Source: an uncultured Caryophanales bacterium
GTDB lineage: Bacteria; Bacillota_I; Bacilli_A; RFN20; CAG-449
Length of the DNA: 38,635 nt
Reading direction: 5' to 3'
Assembly (NCBI GenBank): GCA_945873815.1
Contig: CAMCEE010000016.1
Span: 1-38,635 of the forward strand
In this document: positions 1-7,791 of the stretch, in pieces
Numbering within the stretch: position 1 is the stretch's first letter
Layout: the number at the start of each line of letters is the position of its first letter
Notes under the pieces: generated by a model
Seen by the model: only the letters and a program-made list of their open reading frames with translations
The model's database searches: none
What the model was told of the DNA's origin: nothing
Translations under genes and position numbers: made by a program

Positions 1-47
1 ACCCAGTGAGTAGAACACTTTTTTATTAAGTGTCCATTCCACTGGGT
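1..47. other. Two-tier hairpin of unknown role
   Basis: An 8-bp outer stem (ACCCAGTG, 1-8, with CACTGGGT, 40-47) encloses a symmetric 6+6 nt internal loop and a 6-bp inner stem (ACACTT, 15-20, with AAGTGT, 28-33) capped by a 7-nt loop. No T-run follows on the + strand, so it is not a simple terminator in that direction; the other side lies outside the window. It could be a structured RNA element, a protein site, or the far end of something upstream. I do not recognise a known riboswitch. Confidence 0.45.
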
Positions 48-120
48 ACATTTTAAATCAATTCTCCTGCATGACTCTTTTTTTATACTCTAAATATAGG
101 CTTATACTATAAGTAAATCC

Positions 121-148
121 TTACTTAATCATTCATTCGTGTTATAAT
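121..148 (+). promoter_or_regulatory. Predicted promoter of the RNA methyltransferase gene
   Basis: TTACTT (121-126), a 16-bp spacer and an extended -10 (TGT followed by TATAAT, 143-148) lie just before the gene at 172. The -35 is weak but the TGn extension compensates. Confidence 0.55.
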
Positions 149-171
149 AACTCTTGACGAGGTGAAATCAT

Positions 172-891
172 ATGGAAATCAAATCATATAAAAAAGATAC
201 ATTCTACTCATACACTCTTGGAGCATTCCCTACTATTGAACTATTAAAAAATCATCCACATCATGTAATAAAAATTTTAATTCATACTTCTTTTACAAAT
301 AAAGAAGTCATTAATTTAATTCTTTCTTTAAAGGGAAATGCAGAAATTGAATATAATGATAAATTGATCAATAAGTTATCTCCAAAAGGAAATTGCTATA
401 TTGTAGGAGTATTCAAAAAATATGCTTCATCACTAGATTCATCAAAAGATCACGTTGTATTAGTCAATCCCTCGGACATGGGAAATCTTGGAACAATAAT
501 TCGATCATCCTTAGGATTTGGAATAGAAAATATAGCACTTATTCGTCCTGGAGTAGATATATTTGATCCTAAGGTCTTACGCGCATCAATGGGAGCGATT
601 TTTTCCCTAAATATCCAATATTTTGATACTTATGACGATTATAAAAAGGCATTCCCAAATCATATAAAAAGAACATTTATGCTTCAAGCAAAAAAGACAC
701 TTCAAGAAACAAAATTCGATAAAGATTCCCTTACATCACTCGTTTTTGGGAATGAAGCCACAGGGTTAGATCATTCATTGCTCGATGAGAATAGTATCAT
801 TATTAGTCATAGTGATAAAATTGATTCACTCAACCTTCCTTCTTCTCTTGCAATTGCTTTATACGAATTCACAAAGCAAAAAAAGATATAA
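172..891 (+). CDS. TrmH/SpoU-family RNA 2'-O-methyltransferase
   Basis: This 239-residue protein belongs to the SPOUT (TrmH/SpoU) class, which methylates ribose 2'-OH groups in rRNA or tRNA with S-adenosylmethionine. The three SpoU motifs are visible in order: motif 1 around residues 99-115 (NPSDMGNLGTIIRSS), motif 2 near 190-197 (FGNEATGLD), and motif 3 near the end (SLNLPSSLAIALYEF). The first 85 or so residues form the substrate-binding extension seen in the RlmB/TsnR type. The ATG at 172 is preceded by GAGGTG at a suitable distance. It is transcribed alone. Which RNA position it modifies cannot be read from the sequence. Confidence 0.88.
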   Translation: MEIKSYKKDTFYSYTLGAFPTIELLKNHPHHVIKILIHTSFTNKEVINLILSLKGNAEIEYNDKLINKLSPKGNCYIVGVFKKYASSLDSSKDHVVLVNPSDMGNLGTIIRSSLGFGIENIALIRPGVDIFDPKVLRASMGAIFSLNIQYFDTYDDYKKAFPNHIKRTFMLQAKKTLQETKFDKDSLTSLVFGNEATGLDHSLLDENSIIISHSDKIDSLNLPSSLAIALYEFTKQKKI

Positions 892-940
892 ATTATTAAT
901 ATAATTAATAACCCATTATCGGTTATATAGTTTATTTTTG

Positions 941-969
941 TTGAAAAGCTACATTAATTAATATATTAT
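941..969 (+). promoter_or_regulatory. Predicted promoter of the membrane protein gene
   Basis: TTGAAA (941-946), a 17-bp spacer and TATTAT (964-969), followed by the ribosome site GAAAGGAAAA just ahead of the ATG at 992. Confidence 0.6.
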
Positions 970-991
970 TTGAAAGAAAGGAAAAATATAC

Positions 992-2023
992 ATGAAAAAG
1001 TTTTTTAAATTCTTATTTAAAGGTTTGATTTCAAACCAAGAAGTTATTGATACATCAAATGACTATCCAAAGTGGGCTGGTATTATTGCTCTAGTCTTCT
1101 CCGCGGTAGTTGCAGTTATCCCAGCATTTACTAGCATTGCAAAAACGCAAGGTTCATCCATCGTATCTAGTTCAAGCAATGCTTCCCTTGATACAAGTCT
1201 TGTATTACTCAGTAAGTATTTAGGAGATAACGATATTGATATTACAATTAAAGATGATGGAAAATTGGATGTTACAAAAGAAATCAATCCATCTGGAGAA
1301 GACAAATTCGAATATTTAGTCAAAGCTCAAGATAGAACTCTTCTTGCAGTAAGAGTAATCACTACTAAAGATGATCCTTCAACAGTTGAAAATGAAGAAG
1401 TAAAAGCAATTGAGAAATATAGAACAATGTATGCAAGTGGACAAGCAAAATTAGATTCGGAAGTTACTGTTCGTCCAGTATCAAACATTATCTTCTCTGA
1501 AACATATGTTTACGTAACTACATATCTCTATACAGATTCAGTAGTAAACACCATCGAAGAAGGAGTAGTAAAGACATTTGCTCAAACAAACTCAACATTC
1601 GCCGGATTAACAAAAGATGCACCTAAAACAAGCATTAAATCATTCTACAATAAAACAAATGATAAACCAATCGATGTTTGTGTTTCGAAATGGAAAACAT
1701 TATTTAACGATTTATATTCATCAAGTAAAACGCAATACTTATGGACATATTCAGGAATCATTGTTGGAATTAATGCTTCCGTTGCATTATTAGTATCTCT
1801 ATTAGTGATGATACTAACAAGATTAAAATCTTCAACAGGTACAAAACTCAACTACTTAGAAGCAATGAATATAGTCGGATTTGCTTCTATATGTCCAGCA
1901 ATTCTATCTGTGCTAATAGGATTCTTAATCCCTCAATTAACACAAATCGGATTCATTCTTACGTTAGGTTTAAGAACTACATTCCTCGGAATGAAGGCTT
2001 CTAACCCTCAACCTAGACAATAA
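992..2023 (+). CDS. Multi-pass membrane protein of unknown function
   Basis: This 343-residue protein has a basic, Phe/Lys-rich N terminus, a membrane segment at about residues 29-47, a long polar region (about 50-250) that would lie outside the membrane, and three further hydrophobic segments in the last 95 residues. The layout (short cytoplasmic start, one helix, external domain, helix bundle) resembles DUF1189-type membrane proteins, but I cannot identify signature residues and do not assign it. Its own promoter and a strong terminator (2031-2072) make it monocistronic. No neighbour suggests a role. Confidence 0.7.
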   Translation: MKKFFKFLFKGLISNQEVIDTSNDYPKWAGIIALVFSAVVAVIPAFTSIAKTQGSSIVSSSSNASLDTSLVLLSKYLGDNDIDITIKDDGKLDVTKEINPSGEDKFEYLVKAQDRTLLAVRVITTKDDPSTVENEEVKAIEKYRTMYASGQAKLDSEVTVRPVSNIIFSETYVYVTTYLYTDSVVNTIEEGVVKTFAQTNSTFAGLTKDAPKTSIKSFYNKTNDKPIDVCVSKWKTLFNDLYSSSKTQYLWTYSGIIVGINASVALLVSLLVMILTRLKSSTGTKLNYLEAMNIVGFASICPAILSVLIGFLIPQLTQIGFILTLGLRTTFLGMKASNPQPRQ

Positions 2024-2030
2024 TCCATAA

Positions 2031-2072
2031 AAACCTACACTATGAAAATACATCATTTGTGTAGGTTTTTTT
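2031..2072 (+). terminator. Rho-independent terminator
   Basis: A 10-bp stem, AAACCTACAC (2031-2040) with GTGTAGGTTT (2059-2068), runs into a T-tract. It follows the stop of the membrane protein by 7 nt. Confidence 0.85.
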
Positions 2073-2167
2073 GTGAAAAATAAGATAAGCTTCATAAAGT
2101 GCCTAATACATTATGATAGAAACAAAATCTTATTATTATATAGTTTTTCCTATTTTCATTATTCATA

Positions 2168-2200
2168 AAAAATCGCCTCCCATTTCTAGGATAGCGATTT
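2168..2200 (-). terminator. Rho-independent terminator of the hypB-hypA operon
   Basis: Read on the - strand, AAATCGC and GCGATTT (2194-2200 and 2170-2176) form the stem, followed by a run of T. It lies about 65 nt beyond the hypA stop. Confidence 0.75.
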
Positions 2201-2264
2201 ATTCGATTTATTATGAGATGTTTATTTTTGACGTATAAATAGTCGTATAAAATGTTTTCTTAAT

Positions 2265-2612
2265 TTAAAATACTTCTATTTCCTTTATCATTACTTCGTT
2301 TCCACGTATAAGAAATGTTTTATCACTTCCACAATGAGGACATATTTTTCCGTGCTCTACCGTACTATATTCCGCATTGCAATTCTCACATTTAGTTACG
2401 CCTTTTATTATATTAATGATTAGTTTGCATCCTTTCATTCTTTCACTACGGTTATCAACTGCCCATTTCCAACAATCCTCAAAATAAGAAGGGACAATCA
2501 TCGATACCTCACCTATTTCCAGCGTAACAGAATTAACGTGTTCAACTTTATTCTCACTAGCAATCTTATCAACTTTTTTTATTATATGGAAAACAACTCC
2601 TAATTCATGCAT
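2265..2612 (-). CDS. hypA: HypA, nickel-delivery/zinc protein for [NiFe] hydrogenase maturation
   Basis: HypA hands Ni(II) to the hydrogenase large subunit together with HypB. This 115-residue protein has the family's invariant MHE start, with His2 as nickel ligand, and a two-CxxC zinc-binding loop (CENC and CPHC) near residues 75-95. Length is typical. Its ATG overlaps the stop of the upstream oxidoreductase gene by one base (TAATG), so translation is probably coupled. No hydrogenase structural genes or hypCDEF are in the window, so the client protein is not evident; a hydrogenase elsewhere in the genome, or another nickel enzyme, is possible. Confidence 0.93.
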   Translation of the reverse strand: MHELGVVFHIIKKVDKIASENKVEHVNSVTLEIGEVSMIVPSYFEDCWKWAVDNRSERMKGCKLIINIIKGVTKCENCNAEYSTVEHGKICPHCGSDKTFLIRGNEVMIKEIEVF

Positions 2613-5539
2613 TACTTATTTTCCTTTTTTGCCTTAGCAACTCTTCTTTGATAAGCCTTATACTTCTTATCATATTCTTTTTCTTCTTTAGTTTTTTTAT
2701 TAAGAACAATCTTAACTGCACGTTTTGCTTGATATGGAAGAATATGTTTAAATTTATCCTCAGCAACAACCATATTCGTACATTCAGGATGATCACGAAC
2801 TAAATGAATAGCATCAAACTCACATTTTGTTGTACATACACCACATCCAATACACTTATTAGGATCAACGATTGATGCTCCACAACCTAAGCAACGAGCT
2901 GTTTCTTTCTTAATTTGTTCTTCGCTTAATGTATTATGATGATCACGGAATGAATTATGATAATCTCCCTCTTTCATACCAGCTTCTTGACGTTTACACG
3001 TATCATATTGCTCAATGAAAAGATTATTCTTATCTAATTCAATGAAATCATTTCTGTTTCTACCAATCGTTAATGAAGTATTTGGTTGAACAAATCTATG
3101 GATGGATATTGCAGCTTCTTTACCTTGAGCAATCGCATGAATTACAAACTTAGGTCCAGTATATACATCTCCACCAACGAAAATATCTGGTTCATTTGTT
3201 TGGAAAGTTAATACATCTGCAATTGGATAATTTCCATGCCAGAATTCAACTTTTGTTCCTTTTAATAAATCGCCCCAAACAATTGATTGACCAATTGCAC
3301 ATACAACATGCTTACAAGGAACGGTAAGCGTTACATTTTCATCGTATAAAGGAGAGAATTTCTTTGTTTCTGGATCTATTGTTCTTAGGCATTTTTTAAA
3401 CACTACTCCTGAAACATTACCATTCTCATCTTTTAAGATTTCCTTAGGTCCCCAAGAATTATTTATCTCAATATTTTCTAAAAGTGATTCCTCAATTCCA
3501 TCACTAGAAGCTAGCATATTATCTTTATCTTCCAAACAATACATTGATACCTTTGGAGCTTTGAATCTATGAGCAGTTCTTGCACAGTCAATTGCAACAT
3601 TACCCCCACCGATAATTACTACATCACCATCTAATTTACGATTTTCATCTTCAATAGCATCGTGTAAGAAATCTACTGCAATCTCTACTCCCTTAGCATC
3701 TTCTCCTTTTACTCCAGGAAGTTTACCGCCTTGGCATCCAATTGCAATATAGAATGCTTTATATCCTTGTTTTCTCAATTCATCGATTGTGATATCTTTA
3801 CCTACTTCAACTCCGCATTTAATATCTACTCCTAAAGCCTTAATGACATCGATTTCAGCATCGACAACATTCTTTTCAAGTTTAAATGATGGAATACCAT
3901 AAGTCATCATTCCACCTGGGCGTTTATTCTTTTCAAATACGGTTGGTTTATATCCTTTTGTTGCAAGATAATAAGCACAAGTTAATCCTGCAGGGCCTGC
4001 ACCAATGATTGCAATCTTTTCTTTCCATTCTGTTAATGGAACTTGTCTTGCAGGAGAAACAGGCATTACTATTTCTGGAATATATCTCGTTTCAGCATTT
4101 AAATCTTGTTCAGCGACAAATTTCTTAATCGCATCAATTGAAACAGCTTTATCAATAGTACCACGCGTACAAGCATCCTCACATGGATGATAGCATATGT
4201 GTCCACAAATTGAAGGGAATGGATTATTACGTTTAATAAGCGCTAAAGCTTCCTTATATCTACCTTGAGAAGCCATCTTTACATATCCTTGAACAGCAAC
4301 GTGTGCTGGACAGGATGTCTTACAAGGAGCAGTACCAGTATCATAGCAATTCTTACGGTTATTATCTCTATAATCTGGATCCCATTTATCAACGCCCCAA
4401 ACCTTATGATCAGGTAATTCATGACGAGGATATACGATTTCCCCTTGTTTTGTACATAATTTTTGTCCTAATTTAACTGCACCAGCTGGGCAATATTCTA
4501 CGCATCTTCCACAAGCTACACAATTCTTCGTTTCAACTTTTGCCGTATATGCACTTCTTGATAGATTTGGAGTATTGAATAATTGGCTAGTTCTTAATGC
4601 ATTGCAAATATTGACATTACAATTACAAATACCAAAAATCTTGTTTTCTCCATCGATATTAGTGATTTGATGAACAAAGCCATTCTCCTCTGCTTTTTTA
4701 AGAATTTCCATTGCTTCTTCATATGTGATGTCATGTCCTTTACCTGTTTCACGACAGTAATCAGCAAAGTCACCTACTCCAATACACCATCCATAATTAT
4801 CATCTCCACATCCTTCTCCTAGAGCCTGACGAGATGCACGGCATGAGCATTGCCCAACACCAATCTTATCCTTATATTTCTTCAACCAATAAGAAAGATG
4901 TTCTAAATCCACCGACTCATTTTCCATAGAGATTGCAGATTCAACTGGAATAACGTGCATTCCAACTCCTGCGCCTCCTGGAGGAACCATTTGAGTAACG
5001 CCAGCAAGAGGAACATAAGTCATTCTTTCAAAGAAAGACGCTACTGCAGGATGATCTTTCAATCTATTATTCTCACACTTATCATTTTCTTCCATATTAA
5101 ACATTTCTGCTGAACCTGGAACAAACATTGCTAAAATGTATCTTTTTTCCGATTGAGGTGCAGTTCTTCCATTATGGTCATAATGATTACCATAATCGAA
5201 CTCTAACAATCCAATATATAACATTTCATCAAGAAGTTTACGAAATTTTTCTCTATCTTTTGCTTTATCAGGATTTAACTCACACATTTCATCAAAAGTA
5301 TATGGCGTTCTTAGTTTCATTGAAAGACCAACTTCTGCCATTTCTTCCGTTAAAATTTCTGCAAGTCCCCAATATTCTGGGTCCTCTACTTTTACCCCAA
5401 ATAACTTATGATCTAAAACATCAGTTATCTTTTTACCTAATGCAATAATTTTATCACTTGGTTTTTTATCAAACATATGAGGTGGTATTACACTATCATA
5501 CATTTTTACAATATTCTTTTTATTTTTCTTTTCTTTCAT
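2612..5539 (-). CDS. Large Fe-S/FAD oxidoreductase with GltD-like core and terminal ferredoxin domains
   Basis: This 975-residue protein looks like a cytoplasmic electron-transfer flavoenzyme. Domains in order: a Cys-rich N-terminal region (cysteines at about 231-263 and 305-312), a ferredoxin-type cluster at 340-350 (CVACGRCVEYC), a GltD-type Fe-S region at about 398-457, an FAD Rossmann fold (IIGAGPAG, 511-518), a nested NAD(P) Rossmann fold (IIGGGNVA, 642-649), a second FAD motif (FVGGDV, 787-792), and a C-terminal double cluster (CLGCG; CIGCGVCTTKC, 883-906). It ends in a Lys-rich tail. The core matches the small subunit of glutamate synthase and NfnB-like flavoproteins, but no GltB partner is nearby. 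It lies between hypB (4 nt gap) and hypA (1 nt overlap). Exact electron donor and acceptor are unknown. Confidence 0.85.
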   Translation of the reverse strand: MKEKKNKKNIVKMYDSVIPPHMFDKKPSDKIIALGKKITDVLDHKLFGVKVEDPEYWGLAEILTEEMAEVGLSMKLRTPYTFDEMCELNPDKAKDREKFRKLLDEMLYIGLLEFDYGNHYDHNGRTAPQSEKRYILAMFVPGSAEMFNMEENDKCENNRLKDHPAVASFFERMTYVPLAGVTQMVPPGGAGVGMHVIPVESAISMENESVDLEHLSYWLKKYKDKIGVGQCSCRASRQALGEGCGDDNYGWCIGVGDFADYCRETGKGHDITYEEAMEILKKAEENGFVHQITNIDGENKIFGICNCNVNICNALRTSQLFNTPNLSRSAYTAKVETKNCVACGRCVEYCPAGAVKLGQKLCTKQGEIVYPRHELPDHKVWGVDKWDPDYRDNNRKNCYDTGTAPCKTSCPAHVAVQGYVKMASQGRYKEALALIKRNNPFPSICGHICYHPCEDACTRGTIDKAVSIDAIKKFVAEQDLNAETRYIPEIVMPVSPARQVPLTEWKEKIAIIGAGPAGLTCAYYLATKGYKPTVFEKNKRPGGMMTYGIPSFKLEKNVVDAEIDVIKALGVDIKCGVEVGKDITIDELRKQGYKAFYIAIGCQGGKLPGVKGEDAKGVEIAVDFLHDAIEDENRKLDGDVVIIGGGNVAIDCARTAHRFKAPKVSMYCLEDKDNMLASSDGIEESLLENIEINNSWGPKEILKDENGNVSGVVFKKCLRTIDPETKKFSPLYDENVTLTVPCKHVVCAIGQSIVWGDLLKGTKVEFWHGNYPIADVLTFQTNEPDIFVGGDVYTGPKFVIHAIAQGKEAAISIHRFVQPNTSLTIGRNRNDFIELDKNNLFIEQYDTCKRQEAGMKEGDYHNSFRDHHNTLSEEQIKKETARCLGCGASIVDPNKCIGCGVCTTKCEFDAIHLVRDHPECTNMVVAEDKFKHILPYQAKRAVKIVLNKKTKEEKEYDKKYKAYQRRVAKAKKENK

Positions 5540-5543
5540 ACTA

Positions 5544-6215
5544 CTATCCCTTCAATGAATGTATCTCATTTCTCAACCAATCGACAAACACTTCAATACC
5601 ATCTCCATTCTTCGCAGAAATTGGCATTACTAATGCATTTGGATTACGCATATGAACATTTCTCTTACATTCTTCTAAATCGAAATCAAAATAAGGAATT
5701 ACATCAATTTTATTAACTAATACCACATCGCATACGGAATACATAAGAGGATATTTTAGCGGTTTATCCGCACCTTCTGGAACGGATAAGATGGTAATAC
5801 TCTTTATCGCTCCTGTATCAAATTCTGCCGGACAAACTAGATTACCAACATTTTCTAAAATCACAAGATCCACATTATTTAAGTCTAAATTATCGATTCC
5901 TTGTCTTGTCATTCCCGCGTCAAGATGACACATTCCACCAGTATGCAATTGAATTGATTCTACTCCAGTAGCTTCTTTAATCTTTTTAGCGTCTATATCC
6001 GAATCGATATCCGCTTCCATTACTGCAATTTTAAATTCGTCTTTAAGAAGATTGATAACTCTTGATAAAGTTGTAGTTTTCCCACTTCCTGGAGAAGACA
6101 TAACATTAAGTAAATAAACTCCCTTACTTCTTAAATATTCTCTTAGTTCGTCAGCTTCTTTATTATTATCTTCAAAAACGCTTGCTTTGATTTCTATAAT
6201 TCGAACGTCTTCCAT
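5544..6215 (-). CDS. hypB: HypB, GTPase for nickel insertion into hydrogenase
   Basis: HypB is a SIMIBI-class GTPase that acts with HypA in loading nickel. The 223-residue protein shows the P-loop SSPGSGKTTT (about residues 41-50), the metal-site region with CHLD near 116, the family signature ENVGNLVCPAEFD (about 140-152), VPEGADKPLKYP (about 164-175) and the guanine motif NKID (about 188-191). The N terminus lacks both the CxxCGC nickel site and the His-rich stretch present in some HypB proteins. It opens an operon with the oxidoreductase and hypA and has a strong ribosome site (AAGGGGG) 7 nt before the ATG. Confidence 0.94.
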   Translation of the reverse strand: MEDVRIIEIKASVFEDNNKEADELREYLRSKGVYLLNVMSSPGSGKTTTLSRVINLLKDEFKIAVMEADIDSDIDAKKIKEATGVESIQLHTGGMCHLDAGMTRQGIDNLDLNNVDLVILENVGNLVCPAEFDTGAIKSITILSVPEGADKPLKYPLMYSVCDVVLVNKIDVIPYFDFDLEECKRNVHMRNPNALVMPISAKNGDGIEVFVDWLRNEIHSLKG

Positions 6216-6239
6216 TGATGTCCCCCTTTTCTCTTACAC

Positions 6240-6256
6240 TTTATGTATAACATAAA
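6240..6256. promoter_or_regulatory. Palindrome in the hypB promoter region
   Basis: TTTATG, a 5-nt spacer and CATAAA form a perfect inverted repeat about 25 nt upstream of the hypB start. On the - strand its centre reads like a -10 (GTTATACAT). It may be an operator overlapping the promoter; which regulator would bind is unknown. Confidence 0.35.
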
Positions 6257-6357
6257 ATCGAAAAAAATGAAATATAACAATTCATATCTAGAAATAAAAA
6301 CAATTTATTTAAACGTTTTGCCGAATTATCTCCATAGAGTAAAATATTCCTATCATA

Positions 6358-6390
6358 CTAAAAAAACGACTAGATACCATCTAATCGTTT
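6358..6390 (-). terminator. Rho-independent terminator of the ugd-like gene
   Basis: Read on the - strand, AAACGATTAGAT and ATCTAGTCGTTT pair with one mismatch around a 3-nt loop, followed by T residues. It starts about 12 nt past the stop. Confidence 0.8.
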
Positions 6391-6402
6391 CAATATAATA
6401 AA

Positions 6403-7707
6403 TTATTTTCTTACTTTCTTACCGATTGCATAATATGTTACACCTTGTAATTGATATGGATTCAATACAGCTTTACCATCAAATACAATTGGGTGCTTCA
6501 TAAACTCAATGATTTCTTCTGCTTTTAATGATTTGAATTCTTCACTTTCATTTAAGAAGATTGCATAATCGCTAGTTCTTAATGCTTCCTCTAATGTATT
6601 TGCATAAACAAGATGTTGATCGCTCTTCATCTTCTTTCTAAATGCATTAGTTGAATTTGAATCATAAGCGATAACTTTAGCATCTTCCTTAAGTAAATTC
6701 TCAATTACCTTAAATGCAGGAGATTCTCTAATATCATCCGTATTTCCTTTATATGCTAAACCAAGAACTGCGAACTTTTTTCCTGCGCAACTTCCAATGA
6801 TGGATTTAATTTTCTTAATGAGCGCTAAAGGACGAGAACTATTAACTCTAACCGCAGCATTTAAAATTTGTAAATCTACATTATTTTCTTGAGCCATTTC
6901 TCTCATAACGTTAGTATCTTGTGGAAGAGAAGGTCCTCCAAATCCAACGCCAGAAGCTAAATATTTATTTCCAATACGTGGATCTAAACCGATACCGAAA
7001 CTTACTTCTTTAATATCTGCTCCTACAGCATCACATAAATCAGCAATTTCATTAATGTATGATAATTTGACTGCCAAATAACAGTTTGAAGCATATTTAA
7101 TTAATTCAGCACTTTCTGGTGAAACGAACAATAATGGTGAATCAAATCCAGCATATAATTCTTTCATCACTTTTTGTGCTTCTTTAGTGGAAACACCAAC
7201 AACAATTCTTGAAGGAGAAAGCATATCCTTAATCGCAGTACCTTGTGATAAGAAATCTGGGTTTGAAACTACATCAATCTTAAATTTATGTCCGACACAC
7301 TCTTCAACAAATTCTTTAAAATGCTTGTTCGTTCCAACAGGGACCGTAGTTCTAATAATCAATGTAACATCTTGATTAATGAATCTTGCGCACTCTTTTG
7401 CAACGCTATATAAAGGAGTTAAATCTAATACTCCTGGTTCTTTCTCTTTTTCTTTTGTCTCAATGCAGAACATAATAACATTTGAATCATAAATTGCATC
7501 TCTATATTCTGATGTGAATCTAATATTAACATCGTTTTTTGCAAGGATATCTTCTAACTTGTATTCATTTCTAAATACTTCATTTCTTCTAAATGCAGCA
7601 ATCTTTTTCTTATCTGAGTCTAAAGCAAAAACTTGATGACCTTTTTCTGCAAAGCCAACAGCGTTAACTAGCCCAACAAAATCCATTCCTACAATTGTTA
7701 TTTTCAT
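6403..7707 (-). CDS. UDP-glucose 6-dehydrogenase family protein lacking the catalytic Cys
   Basis: This 434-residue protein aligns along the whole length of UDP-glucose/UDP-ManNAc dehydrogenases, which oxidise a nucleotide sugar with NAD+ to the uronate. Retained: RTTVPVGT (119-126), the Lys and Asn of the central motif (K204, N208), Asp264, and the C-terminal NTDDIRESPA. Changed: the active-site motif, normally GGSCxPKD, reads GGPSLPQD (258-264), so the nucleophilic Cys is Ser260 and the Lys is Gln; the first Gly-rich motif GxGxxG reads GMDFVG with Asp at the second Gly; and NPEFLREG reads NPDFLSQG. It may be a weak or altered enzyme, or a regulatory paralogue. A cre-like site lies upstream, and the ribosome site is GGAGG. 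Confidence 0.8.
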   Translation of the reverse strand: MKITIVGMDFVGLVNAVGFAEKGHQVFALDSDKKKIAAFRRNEVFRNEYKLEDILAKNDVNIRFTSEYRDAIYDSNVIMFCIETKEKEKEPGVLDLTPLYSVAKECARFINQDVTLIIRTTVPVGTNKHFKEFVEECVGHKFKIDVVSNPDFLSQGTAIKDMLSPSRIVVGVSTKEAQKVMKELYAGFDSPLLFVSPESAELIKYASNCYLAVKLSYINEIADLCDAVGADIKEVSFGIGLDPRIGNKYLASGVGFGGPSLPQDTNVMREMAQENNVDLQILNAAVRVNSSRPLALIKKIKSIIGSCAGKKFAVLGLAYKGNTDDIRESPAFKVIENLLKEDAKVIAYDSNSTNAFRKKMKSDQHLVYANTLEEALRTSDYAIFLNESEEFKSLKAEEIIEFMKHPIVFDGKAVLNPYQLQGVTYYAIGKKVRK

Positions 7708-7770
7708 ATACTACCTCCGCTAAGTAATCGTGCAAAATAATTATTACATAAAAATTCATTTTTTACTAAA

Positions 7771-7784
7771 TGTGAACGCTTACA
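7771..7784 (-). promoter_or_regulatory. Consensus cre (CcpA) site upstream of the ugd-like gene
   Basis: On the - strand the sequence is TGTAAGCGTTCACA, which fits the cre consensus TGWAANCGNTNWCA at every defined position. It lies 64-77 nt before the ugd-like start and just beyond the hydrolase stop. Carbon-catabolite control of the dehydrogenase-like gene is the natural inference. Confidence 0.65.
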
Positions 7785-7791
7785 ATAAGAA

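Noticed and set aside
172-2023. Genetic code 4 (TGA as Trp)
   Set aside because: Trp is encoded by TGG in the genes here and no in-frame TGA needs to be read through.
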